DNA of 60,161 bases from a bacterium (lineage in GTDB: Bacteria > Planctomycetota > Planctomycetia > Planctomycetales > Planctomycetaceae): contig WGME01000019.1 of the NCBI GenBank assembly GCA_016125225.1, positions 1-60,161 on the forward strand, in the 5' to 3' direction. Below, one piece after another: positions 19,368-30,255 of the stretch (positions within the stretch are counted from its first letter, which is position 1; the number at the start of each line of letters is the position of its first letter). The notes under the pieces are model-generated. The model saw only the letters and a list, made by a program, of their open reading frames with translations. It searched no databases and was not told the origin of the DNA. The position numbers were made by a program, and so were the translations under genes.

Positions 19368-19507
19368 GAGGTGTCAGGGATCAGGTCTCAGAGATCAGAC
19401 TTGTGTTCTCTGGTATTTGAATTGCGTCCAATGTCCGGCATGAGCGTCGTGCTCTAGTCGATTCTCTAATTCTACCTGATACCTCAACCCTGACACTTGA
19501 GACCTGC
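19368..19507. repeat. Imperfect inverted repeat between prs and mutS
   Basis: The arm at 19368-19398 contains GGTGTCAGGG and CAGGTCTCA; the reverse complements of both occur in the arm at 19476-19507, although the order of the blocks is exchanged. The arms fill the whole spacer and reach 4 nt before the mutS start, leaving no normal ribosome site. Possible short dispersed element or leader structure. Confidence 0.4.
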
Positions 19508-19510
19508 TGC

Positions 19511-22120
19511 ATGTCCCGCCCTCTCACTCCGATGATGCAGCGGTATCTGGAGGTTAAGGCCCAGAATCCCAATGCATTATTGCTGTTCCGCATGGGGGAC
19601 TTCTATGAACTCTTCTATGAAGATGCCCAGGTAGCGGCGAAGGTGCTGGGGCTCACGCTGACCAGCCGGGATAAGGGGTCGCCCAATCCCGTCGCTATGG
19701 CGGGGTTTCCGTATCATGCGTTGAACGGGTATCTGCAAAAACTTGTGCGAGCCGGGCATCGTGCGGCGATCTGCGAGCAGGTGGAAGATCCTAAGCAGGC
19801 GAAGGGACTTGTCAAACGGGAAGTGACGCAAGTCGTCACGCCGGGCACGCTGACAGATGATGCCTTGCTCGATCCGCGCGAGAGTTGTTTTCTGGCCTGT
19901 GTGGCGCCAGAGAAACTTGTCTGTGGATTGGCTTGGCTGGAACTTTCAACCGGCCGCTTCTGGATCGCGGAAGTTCCGCCTACTTTGCTGGCCGATGAAT
20001 TGGCCCGCATTCGCCCGGCCGAATGCATTCTTCCGGATGGATCGCGAACCCAGCCGGGATTGTCGGCAGCCTTAGCCGGTTCCACCATTCCCTTCACGGA
20101 ACGACCTGCGTGGTCCTTTTCGCAAGACAGCTGCTTGCGACTGTTGCTCGATCAGTTTCAGACACAAACGCTCGAAGGATTCGACGTTGAATCGGGACAC
20201 GCCGGGATCGTCGCCGCGGGGGCGTTGCTGGATTACGTTCGCGATACCCAGAAAAGCGAACTCGGGCACATCACAAGGCTGGAACCCTATCGCCGGGGTA
20301 GTGCCCTCATCATCGATGAAGCCACACGCCGCAGCCTGGAACTAACGCAAACCCTCAGGCACGGCCATCGCGACGGCAGCCTGCTCGCCATCATCGACGA
20401 AACCGTCACACCGATGGGGTCACGGTTGTTGGCTGAATGGTTGTCGAACCCTTTGACCGATGTGACGGCGATCAATCGTCGGCTCGATGTGGTTCAGGAA
20501 CTCGCCAGTGACACCGTCACCCGGCAGGACATCCGCGATCTGCTCAAGGAATGTTACGATGTCCAACGGTTAACGGCTCGCGTTGCGACCGGCCGGGCTT
20601 CGCCGCGCGATCTGGTTTATCTCGGCCGCACGTTATCCCTCATTCCTAAGCTGAAGGCAAAACTCGCCGGGCGTTCTGCTATCCGACTCAATGAGCTCGA
20701 AGGACGCTTGGAACTCTGCGGTGAAGTGCGAGCCGAAATCGAAACGGCGATTGTTGATGATCCGCCGTTAGCCATCATCGACGGTGGCATCATCCGCCCG
20801 GGCTATCATCCGCAACTGGATGAGTATCGCGACCTGGCACGGGGTGGCAAAGAATGGATGGCCAAGTTCCAGGCGCGGGAAGCCGAACGGACCGGCATCC
20901 CGAATCTCAAGGTCGGCTTCAACCGGGTCTTTGGCTACTTCCTCGAATGCACGGCGGCTCAGGCCGATAAAGTCCCATCCGATTACATCCGCAAGCAGAC
21001 ACTGAAGAATCAGGAACGGTTCATCACGCCAGAGTTGAAAGAGTACGAAGACAAAGTCCTTCGGGCTGAAGGGCAGGCCATCGCGCTTGAGCAGGAACTG
21101 TTCGGCAGCCTGCGACAGCGAGTCGCCATGCAGTCACCAAGGTTGCGTGAGAACGCAGAGATCCTTGCCGAAATCGATGTGCTGGCTGCCTTGGCCGAAC
21201 TGGCGGTCGTCTCACGGTACTGTCGACCAGAACTGACGGATGACCCGGTGCTCGATATCCGTGAAGGACGGCATCCGGTGCTGGATCGCATTCTGCCCAC
21301 TGGTCAGTTTGTGCCGAATGATGTCGTCCTCGGGGAAGCCGACGGTCGCGTGCAACTCATCACCGGGCCGAACATGGCGGGCAAAAGCACCTACATCCGG
21401 CAAGGGGCGCTCATCACCATTCTCGCTCAAATGGGGTCGTTTGTGCCGGCGAGTGAAGCCCGCATCGGTGTGGCGGACCGCATCTTTGCCCGTGTGGGGG
21501 CCAGCGATGAACTCGGCAAGGGGCAAAGTACGTTCATGGTCGAGATGACTGAAACGGCCCGCATTCTGAATGCCGCCACCGCCCGCAGTGTGGTGATTCT
21601 CGATGAAATCGGCCGCGGTACCAGCACTTATGATGGCATCTCGCTGGCCTGGTCGATCACCGAGTATCTGCACGATGTGGTGGGGTGTCGCACCATGTTC
21701 GCGACCCATTATCACGAATTGACCGAACTGACACAGACCTTGAAGCACGCGGCCAACTGGAATGTCGCCGTTCGGGAAGCGGCCCAGCAGATCACGTTTT
21801 TGCATAAAATTGTGCCGGGTGCAGCGGACAAGAGTTATGGCATCCATGTCGCTCAACTCGCCGGTGTGCCGGTCGAAGTGCTCGATCGGGCACGGGTGAT
21901 CCTGCAGACCCTGGAACAGGATCATGTCGATGAAGCCGGACAGACCCGCATTCCGGCGCGGCGGACTCAGGTGAAATCATCCCGTCAGCTCACTTTGTTT
22001 GAGCCGCCGCCCCATCCGCTGCTCGATGAACTCCGGCAGATGAAGCTCGATGAACTCACGCCTCTCGCGGCATTGCAGGAACTGCACCGACTGCAGCAAC
22101 GGTTGACAACGGAGCGGTAA
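19511..22120 (+). CDS. mutS: DNA mismatch repair protein MutS
   Basis: 869 aa, full length. N-terminal mismatch-binding domain with [20 protein letters not shown] and the GDFYELF motif (Phe and Glu for mismatch probing), connector and lever domains, then the ATPase domain with [30 protein letters not shown] and [11 protein letters not shown]. Recognises mismatches and recruits MutL. No mutL neighbour is present. Spacing to prs is occupied by a repeat. Confidence 0.97.
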   Translation: MSRPLTPMMQRYLEVKAQNPNALLLFRMGDFYELFYEDAQVAAKVLGLTLTSRDKGSPNPVAMAGFPYHALNGYLQKLVRAGHRAAICEQVEDPKQAKGLVKREVTQVVTPGTLTDDALLDPRESCFLACVAPEKLVCGLAWLELSTGRFWIAEVPPTLLADELARIRPAECILPDGSRTQPGLSAALAGSTIPFTERPAWSFSQDSCLRLLLDQFQTQTLEGFDVESGHAGIVAAGALLDYVRDTQKSELGHITRLEPYRRGSALIIDEATRRSLELTQTLRHGHRDGSLLAIIDETVTPMGSRLLAEWLSNPLTDVTAINRRLDVVQELASDTVTRQDIRDLLKECYDVQRLTARVATGRASPRDLVYLGRTLSLIPKLKAKLAGRSAIRLNELEGRLELCGEVRAEIETAIVDDPPLAIIDGGIIRPGYHPQLDEYRDLARGGKEWMAKFQAREAERTGIPNLKVGFNRVFGYFLECTAAQADKVPSDYIRKQTLKNQERFITPELKEYEDKVLRAEGQAIALEQELFGSLRQRVAMQSPRLRENAEILAEIDVLAALAELAVVSRYCRPELTDDPVLDIREGRHPVLDRILPTGQFVPNDVVLGEADGRVQLITGPNMAGKSTYIRQGALITILAQMGSFVPASEARIGVADRIFARVGASDELGKGQSTFMVEMTETARILNAATARSVVILDEIGRGTSTYDGISLAWSITEYLHDVVGCRTMFATHYHELTELTQTLKHAANWNVAVREAAQQITFLHKIVPGAADKSYGIHVAQLAGVPVEVLDRARVILQTLEQDHVDEAGQTRIPARRTQVKSSRQLTLFEPPPHPLLDELRQMKLDELTPLAALQELHRLQQRLTTER

Positions 22121-22171
22121 CGGTTGAGAGTTGAGGGCCTTGCTCTCCATGATCATCAGGCGGTCGCGACG

Positions 22172-22975
22172 ATGTCACAAGCACTGGTCGAAACAGGACA
22201 CAACTCTTCCGGCGAAGTCCGCCGCGCCTGTTGGCAACTCTTCACGTTGACATTACGGCGACAGTTGCTCTCTCGGCAAACGCTGGTCTGTCTGGCGTTG
22301 ACGGTTGTCGTTGGTGCGATTGTCCTCGCGTGGACGTTCCCGGAATCACGGACGGCGAAAAAACTGGCCGAGCAGGTGCTCATTCCCACCTACGTCGCGT
22401 TCCTGATGCCGATCTTCGCGATCAGCTATGGAGCCGCCGCGATTGGGGGGGAACGGGAAGATCAGACATTGATCTATCTGCTGATGACACCTCTGCCGCG
22501 TGCCTTGGCCTATGGGGTCAAAGCGTTGGCCACCCTGGTACTGGTGTGGGGATGGTCGATTGTGTCTTTAGGCAGTTTCTGCCTGTTGGCGGGAAATTCG
22601 GGGCGAGAATTATTCCCCCTCTTTCTGCCTGGAGCGCTATTGGGGGGGACGGCTTATGCCATGCTGTTCATGCTGATCGGGACTCTGTTCCGTTATGGCA
22701 CGATGATTTCGCTGGCGTACTGGTTCTTTCTGGAAGTCCTGTTCGGCGCGATGCCGGGGATCGTGAAACGTGTGACGGTGTCCTATTACGTCAAATGCCT
22801 CGTTTTCGATGCCGGTAGCGAAATTCCGCTGGGACCGCGAGGGCGTGTACAGCGGGAAATGTTTCTGGCCGTTTCGGGAGAAACTGCCATGACCGTGATG
22901 ATCGCCGCGGCGGTTGGGTTCATTCTGCTGGGGGCAACCATCTTTCATCAGCGAGAGTTCTCGGAACTGGGCTAA
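22172..22975 (+). CDS. ABC-2 type transporter permease
   Basis: About 267 aa from ATG 22172. Six membrane helices can be read, including LVCLALTVVVGAIVLAW, YVAFLMPIFAISYGAAAI, ATLVLVWGWSIVSLGSFCLL and AAAVGFILLGATIFH. The segment IGGEREDQTLIYLLMTPLPR is the signature of ABC-2 permeases (NatB/CcmB-like), where membrane-cytosol coupling occurs. No ATPase partner lies beside it, so it pairs with a subunit elsewhere. It starts about 50 bp after mutS and may be cotranscribed. Confidence 0.85.
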   Translation: MSQALVETGHNSSGEVRRACWQLFTLTLRRQLLSRQTLVCLALTVVVGAIVLAWTFPESRTAKKLAEQVLIPTYVAFLMPIFAISYGAAAIGGEREDQTLIYLLMTPLPRALAYGVKALATLVLVWGWSIVSLGSFCLLAGNSGRELFPLFLPGALLGGTAYAMLFMLIGTLFRYGTMISLAYWFFLEVLFGAMPGIVKRVTVSYYVKCLVFDAGSEIPLGPRGRVQREMFLAVSGETAMTVMIAAAVGFILLGATIFHQREFSELG

Positions 22976-23022
22976 TGCCTCCCGGAATCCCGGTTGCTCG
23001 AATTCGACAGAACTCCTACAAC

Positions 23023-23037
23023 CCGCAAAGTTTGCGG
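23023..23037. promoter_or_regulatory. Palindromic motif CCGCAAAGTTTGCGG, copy 2
   Basis: A perfect 7-bp inverted repeat around one G in the 261-bp spacer 22976-23236. Nothing else notable is seen in that spacer. Same motif as at 6778-6791; about 200 bp before the ExeA-like gene. Confidence 0.35.
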
Positions 23038-23236
23038 AACCGGCTTGTGGCGCGCAGTCGGTCCCAGCCATGGTGATGTGTTCCGTCCGTAACGGCCGTA
23101 GCGGTTGTATTCAAGTCTCCGAAGTTGCGTGATCGATGAAGCCCTTGCTGCGTCAGGATGCGCGGCCAGTGCCTGAGATCTCGCCACCGGGGACGGCACT
23201 GCAACCATGATGGAACCGTGTCAGGGATGACGGTCC

Positions 23237-24853
23237 ATGTACGAATCGTTTTTCCAATTGAAGCGCCGCCCGTTTGCCAGTACGCCCGACCCGGCGTGTT
23301 GGTTTCATTGCGAGCGCTATCAGGCGGCTCTCGACGAACTGCTCATTTGTGCCGAACAAGGGCAGGGGATCGGCATTCTCGTCGGACCCGCTGGCGTGGG
23401 AAAAACTCTGGTGTGCGAACGGCTGATTCGCGAAATCGGTGAACCTTTCACATCGGTGCTGTTACGTCATGCCACCTTTCACAGCCGCCGTAGCTTTCTG
23501 CAGACGTTGTTGAGTGAACTCGCTCAACCCTTTGATAAGGGAACCGAACAGGAACTGCGTCTGGCCTTGTTGCCCGTACTCCGTGGATTGGGGCAGGAAG
23601 GCCGCGCGCTCTTGCTGGTGGTTGACGAAGCCCATGAATTGAGCGAACCGCTGTTGGAAGAACTCCGGATTCTCTCCGACCTTGCGGAAGATGGTCAACC
23701 GCTAGTCCGTCTGGTGCTCTCCGGTCAGGCGGAGTTGGAAGACAAGCTGGCCCATCCACAATTGCAGGCACTCAATCAACGCATTCGCGCTCATGTGGTC
23801 GTCACCGCGCTCTCGCAAGCCGAGTCTCTCGATTATCTCGATTACCGTATCACCTGGGCGGGTGGTCGGCTGAAGGAATTATTCACCGAAGAGGCCTTAT
23901 CGCAGATCACTCGTGCCGCAGATGGTCTGCCACGCTGCCTGAATCAGCTCTGCGATCATGCATTGCTCTTAGCCTATGTGGCTGAGGAAACCCCAGTCTC
24001 GGCAGAGACGCTCGCCGCTGCGTTCGAAGACCTGCGGCACTTGCCGCTGGCCTGGAACATGCCACTGAGTGCCTCTGCTCCTCAGGCGGAATGGACAACG
24101 AACTTCGAAACCCCGACGATTTCGCCTCAGCACGATGTCCTGGAATTTGGCAGTACAACCGACCCCGTCGAGAGTGAGGACGGTTTTGTCGATCTCGAAG
24201 ACGTCGCGGAAATCCCGCATGACTTCGTCGAAGAGCACGTCGACAGTGATCAGTTTCCGAATGATTCCTGGGCCAGTCCCGAGTTGGATACCGAAACAGC
24301 GTCCGGGGAATCTCTCCAACAAGACTGGAATGACCCTGCACAATGGCATGAAGAGGTGGTGCAAGACCGTTACACTTCGCTCGATGCTGGACTGGAGCCC
24401 CCGACTGAGCCGGAAGCGGTTCCCTGGACCGACGGTTGGTCGGAACCAACGGAAACCATTCCGGAAAGCGAACTGTTCGAAGCGACAGCCGCCGATCTCC
24501 TGGTCTCTGGTGACACCATCGACGAACGTCTTGATGCCGTGCAACACGTGCTGCAGTACGTTTCCGACGGTGATCAGGAAGCCAGCGTGAGGGATGGTTT
24601 CAGCGATCAGCCATCGACACTTGAGAAGATCGCTGAATCGGGATGGGAGACGGCCAACAGCCCGGTTGGCGATCTCGAGCAGACTCCCGAACCGGCGCTG
24701 CCACAGGTCTATGAGATTGGTGCGCCGCGTTCGTCAGCCACTCCTGCCGAGCAGACGGCTGTGACTACGGGGGCGGTACAGGAACAGCCCGAAAAACGCC
24801 CGATTCGCAATTTGTTCACGCTGTTGCGGCGTAAGCAGCAGGGACGGTTATAA
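23237..24853 (+). CDS. ExeA/GspA-family AAA ATPase with acidic C-terminal extension
   Basis: 538 aa. Opens with MYESFFQLKRRPFASTPDP, the signature start of ExeA/MshM ATPases. Walker A is GPAGVGKT, Walker B ALLLVVDEAHELSE, sensor LVRLVLSGQAELE; a winged part contains GLPRCLNQLCDHALLLA. Family members remodel peptidoglycan or assemble type II secretion and pilus structures. After about residue 280 a long, acidic, repeat-free tail follows, lacking the peptidoglycan-binding domain of true ExeA. Its stop overlaps that of the convergent gene at 24848. Confidence 0.85.
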   Translation: MYESFFQLKRRPFASTPDPACWFHCERYQAALDELLICAEQGQGIGILVGPAGVGKTLVCERLIREIGEPFTSVLLRHATFHSRRSFLQTLLSELAQPFDKGTEQELRLALLPVLRGLGQEGRALLLVVDEAHELSEPLLEELRILSDLAEDGQPLVRLVLSGQAELEDKLAHPQLQALNQRIRAHVVVTALSQAESLDYLDYRITWAGGRLKELFTEEALSQITRAADGLPRCLNQLCDHALLLAYVAEETPVSAETLAAAFEDLRHLPLAWNMPLSASAPQAEWTTNFETPTISPQHDVLEFGSTTDPVESEDGFVDLEDVAEIPHDFVEEHVDSDQFPNDSWASPELDTETASGESLQQDWNDPAQWHEEVVQDRYTSLDAGLEPPTEPEAVPWTDGWSEPTETIPESELFEATAADLLVSGDTIDERLDAVQHVLQYVSDGDQEASVRDGFSDQPSTLEKIAESGWETANSPVGDLEQTPEPALPQVYEIGAPRSSATPAEQTAVTTGAVQEQPEKRPIRNLFTLLRRKQQGRL

Positions 24854-25816
24854 CGGGCGGGATGGCTGTACTTTGGTTGTAGCCGTCCGCTGATCAAACC
24901 AGGCTTTCAGCCGGCGGTCGAACGTTTCGACATCGGGACAGCCGGTGATCTCCAGAAGTGTCCAGCCCCCTGTCGGGTCTTCGGAAATATGAGCCCGGCT
25001 TTTGCGATAGAACTCGCCCAGTAATCGCTGATGCTGAAGATACAGGCAGACGTTGCGAGCCAAGGCATAACGGATCGCGAGGTGAGTATTCCGCCCAAAT
25101 GGTTGCTGGACCAGGCTGGCGACGCTGGGAACTGAGTCTGCGGTATAGGCCTCCGCCAGTTGATGGTCGCGCCAGTTGGGCAGACCAATTAATCGCAGGC
25201 CATCGGTCGAGAATTGCGATTCTTCATGCAGCGAAGCCAGTCCTTCGTCGAACCATTCGGGCATCTCCGGGAAATCCGCATGAGCGAGAGCATGGGTCAG
25301 CTCATGGGCCAGCGTTCCTTCTCCGGTGGCGAGGTTCAAGACGATACGGCGATCATCTCGGGAATAGAGCCCGGCGTACTCCGCCTGCCGATGATGGCCC
25401 CAGTCACTCACCATCTGCCGATAAGTGTCGTGGTCAGCCAGCAGGACAATCACAATCGGTTCAGCGGGAGGCTGATCAAAATAATGGATGGACAGGGCAC
25501 GTGCGGTGGGTTGAATGACGTCCTTAACAACAGCGGTGAGCTGCGATTGTGAGATATTTCCGGTGACCAGAAAGGGAAAGGCGTCGACTTTCGGCCAGTC
25601 GATTGGATAGTCGCGAGAGCGGTCTCCGATGCCCTCGGTATACGATTCCGGAATGGCACTGATGCGGGGGGGCAGAGCAGGGCGGTCGGGAACCGACCAG
25701 TTCCAATCCGAGGACGAAGCTGGTGCCGTGGCCACGTAACATAGCCCGATCAAACCGATCGGACCTAACGTGAGCAGCCAGGAGCGTGAGGGGTCCACAG
25801 AATTCCCAATCAACAC
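24848..25816 (-). CDS. DUF1570-type gluzincin-like peptidase, exported
   Basis: About 322 aa. A hydrophobic segment, SWLLTLGPIGLIGLCYVAT, is a signal peptide or anchor; the start is uncertain (GTG at 25816 gives the best signal peptide, the frame opens at 25885). The zinc motif TLAHELTHALAH followed by EWFDEGLASLHE gives the HExxH plus downstream Glu of gluzincins, as in the planctomycete-rich DUF1570 / peptidase-MA-like family. Substrate unknown, probably envelope proteins. Confidence 0.75.
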   Translation of the reverse strand: MLIGNSVDPSRSWLLTLGPIGLIGLCYVATAPASSSDWNWSVPDRPALPPRISAIPESYTEGIGDRSRDYPIDWPKVDAFPFLVTGNISQSQLTAVVKDVIQPTARALSIHYFDQPPAEPIVIVLLADHDTYRQMVSDWGHHRQAEYAGLYSRDDRRIVLNLATGEGTLAHELTHALAHADFPEMPEWFDEGLASLHEESQFSTDGLRLIGLPNWRDHQLAEAYTADSVPSVASLVQQPFGRNTHLAIRYALARNVCLYLQHQRLLGEFYRKSRAHISEDPTGGWTLLEITGCPDVETFDRRLKAWFDQRTATTKVQPSRPL

Positions 25817-26251
25817 AGCACGGATATTCGGCACAGGTGACGCAGTTTCTCGCAATGCGAGTTCACACCAGCCACTTGGCCTCAAGGAGAGTTTAGTTTG
25901 CTGATGGGGGGCAGGGTTGAGGGAATTTTGGTGTAGAAATCACTTTTCCACCGATTGTGGCAGCGGCGGTCGATTGATACGATCCCTTCCGCAAAGTTTC
26001 ACACAGCCAAGACTTGGCATGTGTGATTCTGACCAAGCTGTCAGGAATCGTGACGAATTCGCATTCCGCGTTTCGATCGAATTCGGCACACTGTCTGCGG
26101 TAAGTCAGAAGTACGCCCCCCCGTTTGCCACACCCGCTGAACTTCAGAATGGCACAGAGTTTCGCAGTCAAAGCCTGCAAGGATGCGTAGGTATTAGGCA
26201 AGCTGCGGGCGATGGTCCTTTTTCTGTCACCTCATTCGGAATTCCAACCGC
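25817..26251. other. Divergent intergenic region upstream of glgB
   Basis: About 435 bp with no supported gene. A degenerate copy of the CGCAAAGTTTGCG motif (CCGCAAAGTTTCAC) lies at 25989-26000. Promoters of the peptidase gene and glgB must lie here. Confidence 0.35.
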
Positions 26252-28141
26252 ATGAATTCGAAACAGTATGAGTACCTGGGAGCCCACTTGGACGTCGTGG
26301 ATGGGGGCACCGGTGTCCGTTTTGCCGTCTGGGCACCCAATGCCCAGGAAGTCTCTGTGCTTTGCGATCAAAACGCCTGGACGCACGGTCGCAACTGGTT
26401 GAACTCCAGCGATAACGGGGTGTGGTGGGGCTTCGTGCCGGGATTGAAACAGGGTGATGCCTACAAATTCGGCATTCGAACCCAGGCCGGTCATCTGATT
26501 CAGAAGTGCGATCCGTACGCGTTCTATGCGGAGGTGCCTCCGCGGACAGCTTCCATCGTTTTTGATATCGATGGCTTCAGTTGGCAGGATGACGAGTGGA
26601 TTCAGAAGCGGGACGTCACGAACTGGTACGAGCAGCCTGTATCCGTCTATGAGTTGCACCTGGGATCGTGGAAACGGCCCTCCGATGGGCGGCAGTATTA
26701 CACCTATCGCGAGTTGGCTCCGCTGATTGTCGACTACGTTCAAAAGCTGGGCTACACGCATATCGAACTGATGCCCGTGACCGAGCATCCGTTTGATGGC
26801 TCCTGGGGCTATCAGACCACCGGCTACTTTGCCCCGACCAGCCGGTTTGGTTCACCTCAGGACATGATGTATTTCGTCGATTACTGCCATCAGCATGGGA
26901 TTGGCGTGCTGATGGACTGGGTGCCAGCCCACTTCCCGACTGACGGGCATTCGCTAGGATGCTTTGACGGCACCTGCTGCTACGAACACGCCGACCCGCG
27001 CAAGGGCTATCATCCCGACTGGGGTACGCTGATCTTCAATTATGGCCGCAGCGAAGTCCGCGACTTTCTATTGTCGAGTGCCCGTTTCTGGATCGAGAAG
27101 TATCACATGGATGGGCTACGGGTCGATGCCGTGGCTTCGATGTTGTATCTCGATTATTCCCGTAAGGCGGGCGAATGGATTCCAAATGCTTTTGGCGGCC
27201 GGGAAAACCTGGAGGCCATTCAGCTTCTCAAAGATATGAACGTGATGCTGCACCAGGAATTTCCGGGTGTGCTCAGCGTGGCGGAAGAATCGACATCCTG
27301 GGGCGGTGTTTCGCGGCCTGTTTACACCGGTGGTCTTGGTTTCGGCATGAAGTGGGACATGGGGTGGATGAACGACACACTCCGTTACCTGCATCATGAA
27401 TGCGTGCACCGGTCCTTCCACCAGAACGAACTGTCGTTTCGTATGGTGTATGCTTTCACTGAAAACTTCATGCTGCCGCTCTCGCACGATGAAGTGGTGC
27501 ATGGCAAGCGGGCCTTGATTTCGCAGATGCCCGGCGACTACTGGCAGCAGTTTGCCAACCTGCGTTTGTTGTACGGCTATCAGTACACCATGCCCGGCAA
27601 GAAACTGCTGTTTATGGGCGGAGAAATCGCTCAGTGGACCGAGTGGAACCACAATACCGAACTCGACTGGGCACTTTTGGGGCAACCTTATCACGACGGC
27701 ATTACCCGTCTGGTGCATGACCTGAATGTCATTTATCGAGATGAGCCAGCCCTCCATCAGGGAGATTGCCTCCCCTCGGGTTTCCGCTGGATCTCGTGCG
27801 ATGACTGGCAGAATAGCGTTTATGCCTTCGTGCGGATGGGGACCAACTCGGACGATTTTGTCGTCGTGGCACTCAACATGACGCCGGTTCCACGGCATAA
27901 CTATCGCATCGGTGTCCCCAAGCCGGGCTTCTATGCCGAACTTATGAATACCGACGCCGATGTGTACGGCGGGGGCAATGTCGGGAATGCCGGGGGCGTT
28001 TATACCGAAGTGGGCGAAAACCACGGCTTCGGTCAGCACGTCACGCTGTCTTTGCCGCCGTTGGCCATGCTGATTCTCAAACCCGTCCTGGCCCGCAAAA
28101 CCGTGACCGTGGCTGCAACGGCGACACCGGTCACGCGTTAA
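26252..28141 (+). CDS. glgB: 1,4-alpha-glucan branching enzyme
   Basis: 629 aa. N-terminal CBM48 domain ([20 protein letters not shown]), then a GH13 barrel with [27 protein letters not shown] (catalytic Asp), LSVAEEST (catalytic Glu) and [10 protein letters not shown] (third acid). It creates alpha-1,6 branches in glycogen. The length fits branching enzymes lacking the extra N1 domain. No other glycogen gene is adjacent. Confidence 0.95.
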   Translation: MNSKQYEYLGAHLDVVDGGTGVRFAVWAPNAQEVSVLCDQNAWTHGRNWLNSSDNGVWWGFVPGLKQGDAYKFGIRTQAGHLIQKCDPYAFYAEVPPRTASIVFDIDGFSWQDDEWIQKRDVTNWYEQPVSVYELHLGSWKRPSDGRQYYTYRELAPLIVDYVQKLGYTHIELMPVTEHPFDGSWGYQTTGYFAPTSRFGSPQDMMYFVDYCHQHGIGVLMDWVPAHFPTDGHSLGCFDGTCCYEHADPRKGYHPDWGTLIFNYGRSEVRDFLLSSARFWIEKYHMDGLRVDAVASMLYLDYSRKAGEWIPNAFGGRENLEAIQLLKDMNVMLHQEFPGVLSVAEESTSWGGVSRPVYTGGLGFGMKWDMGWMNDTLRYLHHECVHRSFHQNELSFRMVYAFTENFMLPLSHDEVVHGKRALISQMPGDYWQQFANLRLLYGYQYTMPGKKLLFMGGEIAQWTEWNHNTELDWALLGQPYHDGITRLVHDLNVIYRDEPALHQGDCLPSGFRWISCDDWQNSVYAFVRMGTNSDDFVVVALNMTPVPRHNYRIGVPKPGFYAELMNTDADVYGGGNVGNAGGVYTEVGENHGFGQHVTLSLPPLAMLILKPVLARKTVTVAATATPVTR

Positions 28142-28296
28142 AGTTAAAACTGCTACAACTCTCACCGGATTGATGAATCCCCACAGCCAGTCGGTTTTGG
28201 CTGCCATTAACCGGCCGATTCTGCCGATGTCTGACGGATGAGGTGCCTCATCGCGCGATTTTCGTCGCGATCGGCTGACATTGGTGGGGAACGGGA

Positions 28297-29037
28297 ATGA
28301 ATCGGGATCAGAAAATTGGTCTGTCGCTGGGCATCCTGCTCGTGGGTGCCGTGGCAGCCTTTTTCTATCGGCACGAGCAACCACGCTCCGCACCGCTGCC
28401 CGAGTTGCAGACCGCCGCGGAACTCGATGCCCGCATTGCGGAGCGCCCCTTCGCTCCGTATCTCGACCCGAAGAAGCCCGCCGTTTCGGAAGTCTCACCT
28501 GCCGCCGTCATCACGCCAGACTCCAATTTAGTAGAGCAGGGATTGGTACCACAACCCATCGCTTTGGAGATGCCTCAAGAGGCTGCCGTGGTTTCATCCA
28601 CCAGCCTGTCGAACACCGCAGAACAAGTTCGACGACCGGCGGCTCCGGCTTCCAGCACGCACATCGTGCGAAGTGGCGATACACTGTCGTCGATTGCGGC
28701 TCAGTATCTGGGAAGTGCCACGCGTTTCGGTGAAATCTACGATGCGAACCGTGATCGTTTACGCGACGCAAACGATCTCCGTGTCGGCCAGGAACTGCGT
28801 ATCCCGGGGGCGATTCCTGCTCAAGTTGATCCCGTCGGCCCAGCACCATCATCTCGCACGCCAGAGGATTCGGGGGACTCGACTAGTCCCAGCCTGAAGC
28901 CCGGCAAGATGTTTGTGCCTTTTCCTGGTAACCGCAGTATTCCGCGGACCAACCCTCCGGCTGATGTTGAAGCCTCATCGTCCGGCGGGAAGCGGTTGTC
29001 ACAACTCCCGCCGGATGACGTGATCATTCGTCGTTGA
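28297..29037 (+). CDS. Membrane-anchored LysM-domain protein
   Basis: 246 aa. An N-terminal helix, IGLSLGILLVGAVAAFFY, anchors it to the inner membrane. A linker of low complexity runs to about residue 120. A LysM domain follows, THIVRSGDTLSSIAAQYLGS to NDLRVGQELRIPG, binding N-acetylglucosamine polymers such as peptidoglycan or chitin. The C-terminal tail is Pro/Ser-rich. The last 14 bp overlap the 3' end of the convergent gene. Confidence 0.85.
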   Translation: MNRDQKIGLSLGILLVGAVAAFFYRHEQPRSAPLPELQTAAELDARIAERPFAPYLDPKKPAVSEVSPAAVITPDSNLVEQGLVPQPIALEMPQEAAVVSSTSLSNTAEQVRRPAAPASSTHIVRSGDTLSSIAAQYLGSATRFGEIYDANRDRLRDANDLRVGQELRIPGAIPAQVDPVGPAPSSRTPEDSGDSTSPSLKPGKMFVPFPGNRSIPRTNPPADVEASSSGGKRLSQLPPDDVIIRR

Positions 29038-29443
29038 GACCGGGGCTTGTAGGCTCAGCTTCCGTCGCTTTCGCAAGCTCTTCCAGTCGGATCAAGACAC
29101 GCTGTCCGGGTGATTGATCCTGGCCGTCTGCGATGGGGGAAATTCCACGCAGGAGCGCTTCCGCCCGTTCATGATGGCACCAGCGCTCGGTCTGTTCCAC
29201 GATGCGTTGAAAGTCCGCATCGCGAAGAGCCGCAGGGAGTGACTCAAAGTCCCGCAGTCGATGGCCTTTGGCACACTGGGTATGGAGCCGGTAGGCCGCA
29301 TTTGCGACCTCCAGCCAACCGGCACGGCAGGCTTCGACTCCCGTCAGCAGGACAAAACGATCACGTGCCAAGACCTGGCATTTGGCATGCGAAATCGCAG
29401 CCAGTTCGGCGTAAGTCTGCATGGCTGTTTCATGATCACGCAT
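29024..29443 (-). CDS. Hypothetical helical protein, 139 aa
   Basis: Unrecognised. All-helical, soluble, with AMQTYAELAAISHAKCQVLA and CHHERAEALLRGI. Start taken as ATG 29443 (GGAA upstream); a TTG at 29482 overlapping the stop of the upstream hydrolase as TTGA is an alternative that would mean tight coupling. It follows the PhnP-like hydrolase in the same direction and is likely in its operon. Confidence 0.6.
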   Translation of the reverse strand: MRDHETAMQTYAELAAISHAKCQVLARDRFVLLTGVEACRAGWLEVANAAYRLHTQCAKGHRLRDFESLPAALRDADFQRIVEQTERWCHHERAEALLRGISPIADGQDQSPGQRVLIRLEELAKATEAEPTSPGLNDE

Positions 29444-29478
29444 GAGACAGTTTCCGATAATTTGCAGAGATCGATTTC

Positions 29479-30255
29479 TCAATATGGAATTCGCAGCCCA
29501 TCGTAAGACATTTCAACTCCGGCGGGTAAGCGGGCGTTGGTCTTGTGGTAGTCCAGATGATGCGAAACGTGGGTCAGATAGGTCTGCCTTGGTTTCACTC
29601 GCTCGACCACTTCCAAGGCCTGCGGAATTCCAAAATGCGTGGCATGACCGACATCACGCAAGGCATCGATGATGAGCACATCCAGATTCTGCAACCGCTC
29701 GAAACTCTCCTCGGGAATACAACTCACATCAGTACAGAACGCGACATCGCGGATGCGGAATCCCAACACGGTCAACTTACCGTGGATCAGACGAATCGGC
29801 GTGATTTGCTCGCCCAGTAATTCAAAGGGCTCTGTCGACAGGGGCCGAAGTTCCAGTTGTGGCACCGCCCCCACATGTTGCTCCGGATCGAGTGGCGTAA
29901 AGGCATAGTGGAACGCGCTGCGGATATGTTGCTCGACAGCCGGTTCACAGTACAACGGAACGGGGCGTTTCAGGTAATACCCGAAGAGCCGCAGGTCATC
30001 GAGTCCGAAGAGGTGATCGGCATGGGAATGCGTATAAACGACGGCATGAACCAGTTCGATCCGTTCACGCAGCAGTTGGATTCGTAACTCGGGCGATGTG
30101 TCGATCAAAAAGGTGCCCAGGTCTGTGTGGACGGCGACACCCGTTCGTGTCCGTTGATTGCGCGGATCTTGCGACAAGCAAACCGGGCAATGACAGCCAA
30201 TGACCGGTATCCCATGACTTGTGCCCGTTCCCAAGAGTACAAGTTCACGTGTCAC
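29479..30255 (-). CDS. PhnP-like metallo-beta-lactamase-fold hydrolase
   Basis: 258 aa. Begins LVLLGTGTSHGIPVIGCHC with CPVC following, the extra zinc-binding Cys cluster of the PhnP group, then VVYTHSHADHLFGLDDLRLF (HxHxDH), CTDVSCIPEES and LTHVSHHLDYH. PhnP is a cyclic phosphodiesterase of phosphonate breakdown; relatives without phn genes cleave other cyclic phosphates. No phn genes are present, so only the general class is assigned. Confidence 0.85.
   Translation of the reverse strand: MTRELVLLGTGTSHGIPVIGCHCPVCLSQDPRNQRTRTGVAVHTDLGTFLIDTSPELRIQLLRERIELVHAVVYTHSHADHLFGLDDLRLFGYYLKRPVPLYCEPAVEQHIRSAFHYAFTPLDPEQHVGAVPQLELRPLSTEPFELLGEQITPIRLIHGKLTVLGFRIRDVAFCTDVSCIPEESFERLQNLDVLIIDALRDVGHATHFGIPQALEVVERVKPRQTYLTHVSHHLDYHKTNARLPAGVEMSYDGLRIPY

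Noticed and set aside
27116-28498. 460-codon minus-strand frame opposite glgB
   Set aside because: Antisense shadow of a conserved enzyme; no family signature.
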